A program made the translations under genes and the position numbers. From Cephalopachus bancanus (taxonomy: Eukaryota > Chordata > Mammalia > Primates > Tarsiidae), in NCBI GenBank assembly GCA_027257055.1, contig JAPVLO010000971.1:248001-312000 (forward strand): a stretch of DNA of 64,000 nt, read 5' to 3'. Below the pieces are notes generated by a model. That model did no database searches. It was given only the letters and a program-made list of their open reading frames with translations, and was not told where the DNA came from. This document shows, piece by piece, positions 28,610 to 40,415 of this stretch. The number at the start of each line of letters is the position of its first letter. Positions within the stretch are counted from its first letter, which is position 1.

Positions 28610-29425
28610 GTATAGGGTAGACAGCTTCTAAGATGGCCTCTAATGACCTGGCCTCCTGCTGCTCTCGTCCTTGTATAATCAACCCCCTTCCCTGGAGTGC
28701 AGGTTGGAATTACTAATTCACTTAACCTTTTTTCTTTTTTTGAGTTGGAGTTTCACTCCAAAACCCAGGCTGGAGTGCAGTGACATGCTCACGGCCACTC
28801 CAGCGTCGACCTGCCGGGCTCCAGTGATCCTTCCGCCTCAGCCTTTCAAATAGCCGCAACTACAGGCACATGCTACTACACCTGACTAATTTTTGATTTT
28901 TTATTGCAGAGATGAGGTCTTGCTAAGTTGCCTGGGCTAGTCTCAAACCGTGGGCTCAGGCAATCCTCTTGCCTCGGCCTCCCAAAGTGCTGGGATTACA
29001 GGCTGAACCACCAAGCCCAGTCACTAATTTAATTCTAACGAACAGAATAGGGTGGAAGTGATAGGATGCCATTTCTGAAACTAGGTTATAAAGAACTGTG
29101 TCGTCTGTCTTGGGTGCTCTTTCTACTTTTGCCCTCTCTTTGATCCTTCATGCTGAGAAATCAAGCTGACATGCTGTGAACAGTCCTATGATGAGACCAT
29201 AGCTAGTGAGGAACTGGAGACTATCAATAATCATGTGAGCAAGCTTGGAAGAGGATTCCTGCAGTCATGCCTTTAGGTGGGATGATAGCTTTGGAATGCA
29301 ATCTTAGAGATTTTGAGCCAGAAGCACTCAGCTAAAAGCTATCCTTGAATTCCTTACCCACAGAAACTGTGAGATAAATGCTGCTTTAAGGTAATTCATT
29401 ACACAGCAATAGGTAACTAACATAC
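28610..29425 (+). mobile_element. MaLR-type LTR interrupted by an Alu
   Basis: The left part (28610-28725: 'cttctaagatggcctctaat') and right part (29024-29425: 'aactgtgagataaatgctgc', 'cacagcaataggtaactaac') match one LTR consensus split by the Alu at 28728-29023. The order of events is therefore LTR first, Alu second. Confidence 0.7.
28728..29023 (-). mobile_element. lemur-type Alu, diverged
   Basis: T-run, 'gagttggagtttcactcca', 'gatccttccgcctcagcct', 'gtgctgggattacaggctga'. It carries the lemur-type diagnostic bases but more substitutions than the copies at 45385 or 49371. It sits inside the LTR at 28610-29425. Confidence 0.92.
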
Positions 29426-29544
29426 TATGAGATTTTTATATTAAAGCAGCTTCAATTTGAGCTACAAATAACTAAAGTAAGAAAGTGTGACAATGATTCC
29501 ATCATTAGTATCTAGATTGTCTCATTTATCTTTGTAACAAAGGT

Positions 29545-29800
29545 TTATTTTATTTTTTTAATTAAAATTTTTATTGAGATAATTGTAGATTCACATGCAT
29601 TTGTAAGAAATAACACAAAGAGATCTCTTGTATACTTTGCTCATTTCCTCCATTGGTAACATTTCACAAAACTATAGTATATTATCACAATTAGAATAAT
29701 GACATGGATACAATATACCCATCTTATTCAAATTGCTTCAGTTTTACTAGTATTCATTTCTCTTTGTGTGTCTGTACCTTTCTTATATTTTAATTTTCTC
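29545..29800 (-). mobile_element. old L1 (L1M/L1ME) fragment
   Basis: 'tttattgagataattgtaga', 'ttcacatgcatttgtaagaa', 'tggtaacatttcacaaaact' form a recognisable antisense L1 3' region. Confidence 0.65.
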
Positions 29801-30113
29801 ACATACTCACATTATGCCCCTTTGTAATTAAAATCTAGACATTATATTACTTCTTATAAATGTTCTATCTGATGGTAAAAGTTGTCAAGAGACATGGTTT
29901 TAGAGTTTATTTCACAGCTCCACATTCATAAACTGAAAATGGAGTCAATAACAGAAAATAATAAAGATCACTTATAGGTTATGTAATTTTCAAAGGAAAT
30001 TTCACTTACCCTGAAAGTTTTCTTGAAAGCAAACTATGGAATAAAATGTCACCCTTTCCCCAGAATTAATGTATTTGTGTTTGAAATTCAGATGTGAAAT
30101 AATATTAAATGTG

Positions 30114-30239
30114 GAAATTTTAACACTGCCTTTTTTCCTCTAATAAAAGAAGTGAGAAGTTATTATTATTTGTGTAACAATGCCTCAAGAAATCAATATA
30201 TTCATGTCTTTATTTTATGAGCAGGCAGTGTTAAAATTC
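30114..30239. repeat. 126-bp inverted-repeat unit
   Basis: 'gaaattttaacactgcc' (30114-30130) is mirrored by 'ggcagtgttaaaattc' (30224-30239), enclosing 93 bases. It could be a small MITE-type element or a chance or conserved hairpin; no family recognised. Confidence 0.6.
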
Positions 30240-31541
30240 ATACTTAAACATCTAAACACAAACAGCCAAGGAAAAAGTCAAGCTGATTATGAACCATGCA
30301 AAGCCAAACACTTTTGCATAAAAGATAAACCTTAGAGGAAAACAAAGGGATACCTACTTTCTGCTGCTAGAAGTCCTAGGAGGAAGGCAGCATATGGACA
30401 AACAACAAACAGTATGATTTTAGAGCAAGCAGGTTATCAAGCCATAGTTGGGCCCACTAGATGAGCCACAAAAGCATGGTCCCCCAGCTGATCCCAAAGT
30501 GAGCCCTCATGTCCCATGAGCACAAACATTGGGGCTGTTTAGGATTTCAGACATCAAACATTGGATTTTGATTCTGACTTCTTTGATTTGAAATTTGAGA
30601 ACAGAATATTTCTACTTTGAATTATTAAGTAACAAAGCAACAATACACTGTTTGTCATAAGATTAAACTCAATGAATTATAGTAAATGCATAATGTATAA
30701 ATTTCAATGACCAAAAGAAATAAATTTTATAGAAAAATTGTTTTATATTGTAAACATGTTTAAATATGTTTGACTTTTCATTAGATGACAAATTGGACCA
30801 CTGATTAGTTTTTAAATTGTGATTTTACATATACATATTTTCCTGAACGCATACAAGGATTACTCTTTCCTGTGAAAAGATTTAATTTATGAAAATAATA
30901 TGCTGTGTTTTGTGAGCAAGCATATTGCCAGTCTTCTCAGACTTTCAGATTTTCATTGACTAGTAAAACTACAAGAAATTTGAAAGACCAAATTAGGGTC
31001 ATCAATTTTTAATTTTGTCAAACAAGGCCATTAAAAAGTCTAGCTACTTATCATTCATTAGCATTTCATAAAAAGAATAGCAAAGTCATTATCTAAAGAT
31101 GGAAAAGATAGCCCATGTTATAAAAGGGCAGTTGGTGACTTTACACTGGTTTTTTTTTTTTTTTTGTCTTATCTCTCTCCTCTTCCTTGTCCCCCTGCAA
31201 AACCCCATCATAGAGCATATGCTCTGTGGTCATTTTTCTTTTTGCCATGGGCTTGGACAAACTTTCAGGTAATGATGAAAAGTGCTTTGTGTTTTGTACC
31301 ATAAAACAAACTCATACAAATTTAAACAAAAAGACACTGGAAAGAATAACTTGGGGAACTTAAAATAAATGATGCAGAATTTAAGCATTAGCATAGAGAA
31401 GAATTACTAGAAAATTACTGAAAATAGCTTTAAAAATGAAATAACAAATAATAAAATGAGCAATGAAAAATGAAAATATAGATGTTTCAATGTATGAAAG
31501 TGTAAAGTTCTATGTAAGTACAGATCAAATATATAATCAGC

Positions 31542-31584
31542 TTTCTGCAACCAACCAAACAACCATTACTGTTGGTTGCAGAAA
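31542..31584. repeat. 14-bp perfect hairpin
   Basis: 'tttctgcaaccaac' (31542-31555) and 'gttggttgcagaaa' (31571-31584) pair perfectly around a 15-base loop. The function is unknown. Confidence 0.85.
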
Positions 31585-34099
31585 AGGATATTTGCTGGCA
31601 GATGGCTACTTGATAAACAATACTGATCACCATAGTAGAATGCCTCTTTTCAAATGGCTTAATATTAAAAATTGATTTTAGGAATGTATGAATAATTCCT
31701 AGTAGTTACGTGAAATTATATAGTTATGTTAGAATTTACTTCAAATTTTTATTTTGTTTTTGATGTCTGAATATATAAAAATATCTCTTCATTTAGGGTA
31801 GGTGATTAATATTAAATATGTACACAGCATTTTAGTTCTTTGAAGCTCCTTGACAGTACCATTCAAAAATACTTATGATAGACATTTAGCATGTCAAATG
31901 GAGATACAGACTGATTACACAATCATTAAGATCCAGGAATTTTTTAAAAAGAAAGAAAATAGAAAAAGAAAAAAAAAGCAACAAAATAGATAGGATGGCT
32001 ACGGGAAAAGGAAAGCAAGAAGAAATGCTAATAGTAAATAATTAATTTAAGAGTTTGCAAGCTACCTATAAGATGGTGTAAGAAATTTCTTTTTTGTTTA
32101 AAAATCAAGTACTATAATCAGAAATGATTTTAACAAAATCACTTAGGAATCATAAGGAAAAACAGAAAATATATTTAAAAAAAATAAACATGTCTACAAA
32201 TATAGATCATTTTTTTCCGTAAAGAAATATCTGGCTCAACATGTGGTACCCTTGTTTCCTTTGTATAAGAAAAGTACCAAGAAATATATATTTAGGGTTG
32301 GAATAAAAATATCAGTGTACTACAAACAAATAAACAAACAAACAAAACAAAGAAATATCTGACTCATCCCAGAAGGGAACATTTAAGAACTCCCTGAATT
32401 CTTGCTAGTCAGAGGTAAGTTATTAAGGGACAACACTAAATATTAGGTCTATGAAGCAATTTGCAAAGACCATACAGCTCTCTAGGCCCATTTCTAAAGA
32501 TAAAAATGGTAGTAGAGATCTTGATATAAAATCTCAAAGAGATTTATCCTAAATATATTCCAAGTATGTGACTATATCTTGTAGTCACAGTCTGACATAA
32601 AAACCATTACTGGATCCACTTTCTTTAAATGGGGTCAACTATAATCTGAGTGTGAGGAGAGAAGAAAGAGGTTTGAGCTAACAAAAAAAGTTACAGGTGG
32701 AGACAATAAAATGGACTGGAAGAAAAAAGGATGGATATGAAACCATAAGGAGTGCTGAGGACCATACCTATAAATACAACTATATCCTTGCCTGTCATGT
32801 GGGAAGGGGTTTGGATAACTACCAAGTCAGCATAAGAAGAAAATGACAAGGCTTTCTCCTTAAAGACTCTCTTCTCTAAGATTCCCATTTCTCAATATTT
32901 TTGGAAATCACCTTCACTGAAAAGAGGAAGATTCACATCCCAATTGGTAAAAGTTAAAATGAGGAAATACATACCTGCTGGAATGGGAAACTTTATCCTG
33001 CCATTTTGTACAAGGTATTAATACATAAGAAATTCTGTGCGTGTGAGTGTGTATGTGCACATATGTGTATAAACAGAGGAGGGACAAAGCATAAATACTG
33101 ATAGATGCTCATGGTCCCAACATAGAAAAAACCATTAACATACTCATTCTTCCTGTATTACCATGTGACAAACGACTTGTGCTTGCAGAAAAGCCCAGGG
33201 CCTTGATCCCAATGAATATTAAAAAAGCCAGTCCAAGAGTACAAAAATCAAATCAGCAGCACAAAGTCAACCACTTGACAAATACTGAATGACTCTAACA
33301 AAAGAAAAAAGAAAAGCTGAGGCCAGAGGACATATGACTCAGAAGGTAAGTAAATAAAGAAATGCATACAATTTTAAAACTTTAACGTACACACACCTAC
33401 ATATACATAAAAATGGATCCTATGAAGTTTTAGTAAATGATTCTTGAGGTTACCTCACTGGTAAGATGGAAGTCTGAACATTTTATAAAATGATTGTGTG
33501 AACACTAGCAGGTTTCATCAGGAGTACTTATAATAGATCATCCAAATAAGTAACTCTTCTTCTATGTTCTTCCCCCCGAATACTTGTATACTTATAGACT
33601 TTATACTTATATTATACTGAATACTTATAGACTTTATAACAAGATAACATGATAATTGTTTCAAGAAATAACTCACAAGACGACTCTACTCTGAAAGAGT
33701 CCATTGAAAGCAGGCTGTCCCAAAGTCTGATCTAATATGGTTGACATGAGAGAACTCTTACATCAGAAGTTTTTTTGTTGAGGGAGGTAATCCGGAAGAC
33801 TGACTACAATGTTAGACTGGATAGAGGGCAATGTTAGGTCTGGAGTGTGGAAAGGGGAAGAAGTATTACTGAGGTAAAAAGAAAGAAGTGAAATGTTGGT
33901 TTTGGAGTTGCAGAGGAAAACAACTTTGGTATTAAAATAAAAAAGAACAAGCTAAATGTAAACAGGATTTGGTTGCTGACAAACTTCCTTAAAATCTTTT
34001 GGAGGATTTGATTAAATTCACAGAAAAAGTTTACTCACAATGGAAGAAAAAGAATGTAGACACCAAATGATTCACATAGGTGAATGAATGAATTATTCA

Positions 34100-34234
<135 letters not shown>

Positions 34235-34714
34235 TTAAAACAAACACACAAATATGAAAAAGGTATTTGACAAATTATTTATTTTAAGGATTACTCAGAA
34301 AATTAAATATATAGGAGATGATGGTTAAAGGAAAGATAGCTTTTAAAATTATTTTGCATTCCTTTGAATTATATATTCATATATCAGAATAAAGCTGCTG
34401 GGAATTACAAAAGTATATGAAACCAAATACATTTTGAACTCAAACATGTATCACACAATTATAAAATAATGCTGCAGAAGGATTTTAATGAAATAAAAAG
34501 AGGTTTGTGATGAATTACATAAAAAAGGTTTTGAAACAATGTATAATATGATCTCATTTTTGGAAAAAAAGTTAATATTGATTATAAAAGACTCAGCATG
34601 CACCAGAATGGTAATAGCATTAAATTATCTTTGGGTGGTAGGATTATAAGTTGTTTTTCTTTTTTTAATCTTCCTCCTCTCTTTTTGTTTTTAACAATGA
34701 CTATGTATTACTCT

Positions 34715-35130
34715 TGCACAGTCATTCTCCATCCGATCACACATAAGAATCAATTGCATGGCCACTTTTTTTTTTTTGAGTTGGAGTCTCACTCTGTCAC
34801 CCAGACTGGAGTGCAGTGGCTGCTCTCGGCCACCGCAGCCTTGACCTGCTGGGCTCCGGCGATCCTTCCGCCTCAGCCTTCCGAGTAACTGGAACTACAG
34901 GCACGTGCTACCACGCCTGGCTAATTTTTTGATTTATTGTAGAGACGAGGTCTCACCAAGTTGCCCAGGCGGGTCTCGAACCCACGGGCTCAGGCAATCC
35001 ACTCACCTCGGCCTCCCAAGGCACGAGATTACAGGCTGAGCCACCCAGCCTGGCTTGCATGGACTCTTTTAAACCACAGGCGTAGCCTCCCATAGTTCCT
35101 AGGTGAGAATCACTGCCATATTGAGTGTAT
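34715..35130 (+). mobile_element. MER5-like DNA transposon split by an Alu
   Basis: Pieces either side of the Alu at 34766 ('cacataagaatcaattgcat' and 'cctaggtgagaatcactgcc') resemble a MER5-type hAT element. Weak similarity. Confidence 0.35.
34766..35054 (-). mobile_element. young lemur-type Alu
   Basis: Full-length dimer with lemur-type diagnostics. Short target-site duplication 'ttgcatgg' (34754-34761 and 35055-35062). It is about 560 bases 5' (in transcription) of the 100-nt CASK exon's acceptor. Confidence 0.94.
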
Positions 35131-35179
35131 GATGTCCCTCAGGACTCTTGAATGGAAAAAGGTTGGGAGTTACTGTTTC

Positions 35180-35400
35180 AGAAACAGGAAGAATGATAAA
35201 GCTTCTGAGTTTGCTCCTTAGTTCTGCCACTTTCCAGGTACCTGACATTGCTTGAGTAAATTGTTTAACTTCTCTAGGTTTTCTCATCTGTAAAGTGAAG
35301 GTATTAAAACTGACATAATTTACCTATGGGACTGTCAAAAGTCATAATGTATATGAAAGTGACTTGCAAACTATAAAGTATTTTTAAAGAGCAAACTATT
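35180..35400 (+). mobile_element. MIR SINE
   Basis: 'gttctgccactttccaggta', 'cttctctaggttttctcatc', 'tgtaaagtgaaggtatta' are the MIR core in sense orientation. The downstream sequence holds an 11-bp perfect hairpin (35424-35450). Confidence 0.75.
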
Positions 35401-35569
35401 ACTAACTCTGTAACTATTAGTAACTTCATTAGTAACTATTACTAATGAAGAACTAGAACATGAGCACAGTCTTTTGCTGGTCTACATACAATTGTTCATT
35501 TAGGTAATTCAAGTATCAAATTACCTAAGTAGTCTAAGTCTAAATCTGAAATATTGAACTCTTGGGACT

Positions 35570-36092
35570 GGTTCAGTGGCTCATGCCTGTAATCCCAATG
35601 CTTTGGGAGGCTGAGGTGGGAGGATAGCTTGAGGCCAGGAGTTTGGGACCAGCCTAGGCAACACAGTGAGATCCTGTCTCTACAAAAAATAATTTTAAAA
35701 AATTAGTTGGGACCCGCCTGGGCAACTTGGTGAGACCTCATCTCTACAATAAATCAAAAAATGAGCTGGCCGTGGTAGTGCGCGCCTGTAGTTCCGGCTA
35801 CTCGGAAGGCTGAGGCGGAAGGATCGCCAGAGCCCGGCAGGTTGAGGCTGGGAGCAGCCACTGCACTCCAGTCTGGGCGACAGAGTGAGACTCCAACTAA
35901 AAAAAAAAAAAAAAAAAAATTAGTTGGGCATCATATAGTCCCAATGTGCTTGCAGTCCCAGCTAGCTGGGAAGTGGAGGCGGGAGGATCACTTGAGTCCA
36001 GGAGTTTGAGGATGCAGTGAACTGATCATGCCACTGCACTCCAGTCTGGGTGACAGAGAAAGACCCTATCACTAAAAACAAACAAACAAAAA
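35570..36092 (+). mobile_element. AluJ-like SINE split by a nested Alu
   Basis: The left arm (35570-35711: 'ctcatgcctgtaatcccaat') and right arm (35918-36092: 'ccagctagctgggaagtgg', 'ccactgcactccagtctggg') belong to one old Alu, separated at its middle A-rich linker by a younger Alu. Confidence 0.92.
35712..35917 (+). mobile_element. 5'-truncated lemur-type Alu nested in an AluJ
   Basis: Starts inside the left arm ('acccgcctgggcaacttgg') and ends in a long A run. A perfect duplication of 'aattagttggg' (35701-35711 and 35918-35928) flanks it. It is the only lemur-type Alu in simple sense-to-window orientation. Confidence 0.93.
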
Positions 36093-36869
36093 AATTAGAC
36101 TATTGGATTTTTCTGGAAAGAAAGATACATCTTTTATGTGTTTAGGCATTTGCTAATAAATACAGGAAAACATTAACACATTTCTACAATGTTTATATGG
36201 GGAGGTCATGTTAGGGTTTCTTTCCATAAATATAAATTGAAAAATAGATTGCAGAAAGGCAAGAGCAAAAAACATAGAGGTGATCTTGATGCTACCATTC
36301 CAGACAACTTTTGAGATTTCCAAAAGTCCAGAGTTAATGCATGAGATGCTCTTATACAGAATTATAGCTATCGTGTTGAAAAAAACAGTAGTGAATGCTG
36401 AGTTCTTCTTTCCATGGAAGAAGCTTGTTTCACTTTACATATTATACATGTTCTCTAAAAGCTAAGTGGGAATGGAATTTTAATATAGCAAATCATGTTT
36501 CCCACACTCTGAAACTAAACTTTTAGAGATGCTTTATTTTTGTTTCCAACTGTTCAACTGAGTTTCTTAAGATGTTAATTTTATGTTTCAAGGCCTATTC
36601 TAGTTACTACTATAGTCAAAGATCTATAAATAAATAGTTATACTACTAGGAAAACACTATATAAAAGAACCCTGGGAGGTAAATTATTTTGAAACAATAC
36701 TAGCAAGTTCCTAATTATCTGCCCTATGGCTAGCAGCTTTGTTTATTTAGTTCTCTAAACTCAGTGACTACACGTGGTTCAAATATTCAATGCAAAGCTG
36801 TCATGCAAACCAGAAAAATAGTTCTGAAATAGCTCATGGATTTGCAGAATTTTATTAGAGTCTAAGAAT

Positions 36870-37045
36870 CAACCTTAGAGATAAAAGATGATTCTAAGAA
36901 ACTCATTTTGCAGATAAGAAAACTGAGGTTAAGAGAGGTTTAGCAACATGTTAAGGTCACTGTCAACTTAGAGACACAATCAAGAGTGGATGGAATTGAG
37001 GTTCACTGACTACTATCCCCAGTTCAAGGATTTCTACTGCACCAG
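36870..37045 (-). mobile_element. MIR SINE
   Basis: Reverse MIR: 'cattttgcagataagaaaac', 'tgaggttaagagaggtttag', 'aaggatttctactgcacca'. Confidence 0.75.
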
Positions 37046-37268
37046 GGGTCAATAATTTTTTTTCTGTAAATGGACAGTAAATATGTTAGGCTCTGAGGCC
37101 ATATGGTCTCTTTTGCAACTACTCAGCTCCGCCATTGTAGCATGAAAGCAGCCATAGACAACATATAAGTGAATGTATGTTGCTGTGTTCCAATAAAACT
37201 TTATACACAAAAATAGGCAGTGTGCTAGCTAGATTTGGCACCCAGGTTGCAGTTTGTCAACCCCTATA
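37040..37268. mobile_element. hAT-like nonautonomous DNA transposon, copy 2
   Basis: Same family and orientation as 7480-7687: 'gttaggctctgaggccatat', 'gtgttccaataaaactttat', 'tttgtcaacccctataca'. Confidence 0.7.
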
Positions 37269-37911
37269 CAATACCATTGCTATTAAAGAGCCTGTGGGTA
37301 TAGCAACAATATAAAATCAGATCTTATAGAAGTAGTTCTTCAAACTTTCTGGTTTATTGAACCCTTGACAAAGACGTTTTCTATCTGCTTTAATTTAGAA
37401 GGTATACTTTAGTATGTTTTAAGGATGAAACAAAATAATTTTGAGTTTAGACTATTCACCTTTTGTTAAGATTAATAATATTAAAGTTGCAATTTTCTAC
37501 CAAGCAAACTAACCTAGAAAGAAGAAGGGAGTTTCTAAGTTGAGAAAATGAGAGCTATAAGCAATTCTTAACTCAATCATAATGATAGTTTTCTTGAAAT
37601 GTCAATATGTCAAACATCAAAATGGAATGCTCTGGCTAGATGATTCTGTGTGGCATTTCAGGAAGTGGAAAACAAGAAAATGGTTCACTCAGACTTCTGC
37701 TCATATAAATTACTGAATGCACTTAGGGAGGCAACAAAGTTATTAAGGAACCTAAGAGCTGTTCAGAGATGTATTGCTGACTTGAAGACAAAAGCCAAAA
37801 CAAAACAAAAACCAAAAACCAAACCAATAGTTCCTTTGTGGTACTCTCTAGCTGAGCTCAGAAATAAGCACCATGAAGTTTGACAGGCATAGTTTTAAAA
37901 GTCTAAGTACA

Positions 37912-38804
37912 TATCTTTTGCCCATTTTATAATGAGGTTGTTTGTTTTTTCTTTTCAGCACGTTTGAGTTCCTTGTAGATCCAAGACGTTAAGCCTTTGT
38001 CAGACCTGGAGTTGGCAAATACCGAAGAGCCAACAGACACATGAAGAAATGTTCAACCTCACTAATCATCAGGGAGATGCAAATCAAAACCACACTGAGA
38101 TACCACCTAACTCCAGTCAGAATGGCAATTATCAACAACTCAAAAAAAAAAAAACAGCTGCTGGAGAGGATGTGGAGAAAAGGGAACACTTCTACACTGT
38201 TGGTGGGAGTGTAAACTAGTGCAACCTCTGTGGAAAGCAGTGTGGCGATTCCTAAAAGCTCTAAATATCAACCTCCCATATGACCCCGCAATCTCCCTAC
38301 TGGGAATATACCCTGAAGAACTCAAATCACTCTATAAAAAAGATACCTGCATACGTATGTTTATCGCAGCATTGTTCACAACAGCAAGAACCTGGAAGCA
38401 ACCATGTTGTCCATCAAAAGAGGACTGGATTAAAAAAATGTGGTACATATACACGATGGAATACTATGCAGCCATAAAAAAGAACAAAATCATGAATTTC
38501 GTAGCAACCTGGTTGGAACTAGAGTCTATAATACTGAGTGACCTCTCACAGAAACAAAGATCTGAGTATCACATGTTCTCACTCATATAGTGGACCTTGA
38601 TCATCCAACATAATACCATAAGAAAATGACTGACTGTGGTGGGAAAATATGGGGGGGAGGGAGATGGGATTAATGGTAGTAAATATCTTTCTGGGGACGG
38701 GGAGACACCTCTTATCAACAAGGGTGGCTGAACGAAGCATATTTGTATACCTAACCCTTAATTGTACCCCACAATGTCATAATAAAAATATTGATTATAA
38801 AAAA
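37912..38804 (+). mobile_element. twin-primed L1 (5' inversion)
   Basis: 37912 to about 38022 is L1 ORF2 in reverse complement ('tttgcccattttataatgag', 'gtttgagttccttgtagatc'); from about 38027 the same L1 continues in sense ('agccaacagacacatgaaga') to its 3' UTR and A tail (38799-38807). The flanking 15-mer 'aaaagtctaagtaca' is perfect (37897-37911 and 38805-38819), so both pieces arrived in one event. About 35 ORF2 bases are missing at the inversion joint, as often seen with twin priming. Confidence 0.92.
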
Positions 38805-39450
38805 AAAAGTCTAAGTACAAAATATACCATTACCAGATATAGAATAATTGGCTTTGTACCGAGATGGCAAGGTAATGCATACTCATATTGCTGACTGAGG
38901 GGGGATTATAAGAGGGTAAAGTACACAACATACTGAGGGGGAACGTTCACTGATGGGATATATCAATACAAGTGTGACAAAGGAATCTGAGAGAGATTCA
39001 TCCTTCTAGGATTCAGAACACAGAACTCCAAGTCCTAACGACTGGAGAATTTGGAGAGGTCGAGGCCAAACAGAGATAGATGGCCAAAAGACTAGAAAAT
39101 AATTTCAAGGTAGAAATTTTAAAGAATTTGGGTTGATTACATTTAAAAATTAGGTCCTAGGAAATAAGTAGGTGAGATCATTGATTAAATCAGAACTTCT
39201 GATACCTCTCCATGTAGCCATAGCCAAAGTTACCACTCAGCTTAGTTTGTATAGCCTATACATATATGATACTCAAACATAACTCAAACATAACCTAATA
39301 CATGTCTAAAACTGGAATTTCATAACATATTTAGTCAGGATATATTACTAAAAGAGGCTGTATTATCTTCTCTGAAGAAAATGAAAAATAAGACTTGTAA
39401 GTGTACTAGATGTGGCTATATTTAAGAGCAACTGCATGGAATAGATATCT

Positions 39451-39740
39451 TTTTTTTTTTCGAGTTGGAGTCTCACTCTGTCGCCCAGACTGAAGTGCAG
39501 TGGCACGCTCCCAGCTACCGCAGCCTCGACCCGCTGGGCTCCAGCGATCCTTCCGCCTCAGCCTTCCAAGTAGCCGGAAGTACAGGTGTGTGCGACCACA
39601 CCCATCTATTTTCTGATTTATTATAGAGACGAGGTCTCACCAAGTTGCCCGGGTGGGTCTTGAACCCGCAGGCTCAGGCAATCCACTCACCTTGGCCTCC
39701 CAAAGTGCTGGGATTATAGGCTGAGCCACCGAGCCCGGCC
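39451..39740 (-). mobile_element. young lemur-type Alu
   Basis: Full-length dimer with perfect 13-bp target-site duplication 'ggaatagatatct' (39438-39450 and 39741-39753). Confidence 0.96.
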
Positions 39741-40204
39741 GGAATAGATATCTTAGAAATTCTTTTTGACCTACATAAAAGTATTTTATAAAGATGGTCT
39801 TAAATGTACATAATAACTTTGAAAAGCTAAATTGCCTAACAAGAAGTAATAAATTCTACGTCTTAGAATCACAAATTAATAGAATTGCTGTATAAAATCA
39901 ACAGAGGAAGATCAAAAACACTTCAATTATTATTTGTGGAACTGTTTGTATGAGAATAAATTTTCAGGTTTTAGAATCAAAGGTGCCTTTTGGATACCAG
40001 ATTTAACGCTTTGATTAGCTGGAGTCCACAACAATACTGTCCCAACTTACTGCCTTTGTACCAACCATCACCACAGAGAGAACTGTGTGTAAATGCTGGT
40101 TTCATTAAGGTACAAAGGTCTTTGATAAATCCTCCAGTTAGCTCTTGTTTAATTAATAGAAAGGAGAAGATTGCCAAAAAGGTAATAAGACTCCATAGCA
40201 GTAC

Positions 40205-40415
40205 TGTATAATAGCACTTTCTGGATGATGTAAATGTTCTATACCTGTGCTGTCCAATACAGTAGCCATCAGCCACACTGATGTACTGAGCATCTGAAAT
40301 GTAGCTAGTGCAACTGAGAAACTAAATTTTAAATTTTATTTAATATGCATTTATTAAAGTAAGAGCAGCTACATATGGCTAGTGGCTACTGCACTGAAAA
40401 ACAGCATTATGAAAT
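40205..40415. mobile_element. palindromic DNA transposon, copy 1
   Basis: 'gtgctgtccaatacagtagc' and 'cagccacac' on the left are mirrored by 'gctacatatggctagtggct' on the right, with a TTTAATTT-rich centre. A common nonautonomous mammalian element; a sister copy lies at 42150-42365. Repbase name uncertain. Confidence 0.7.
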
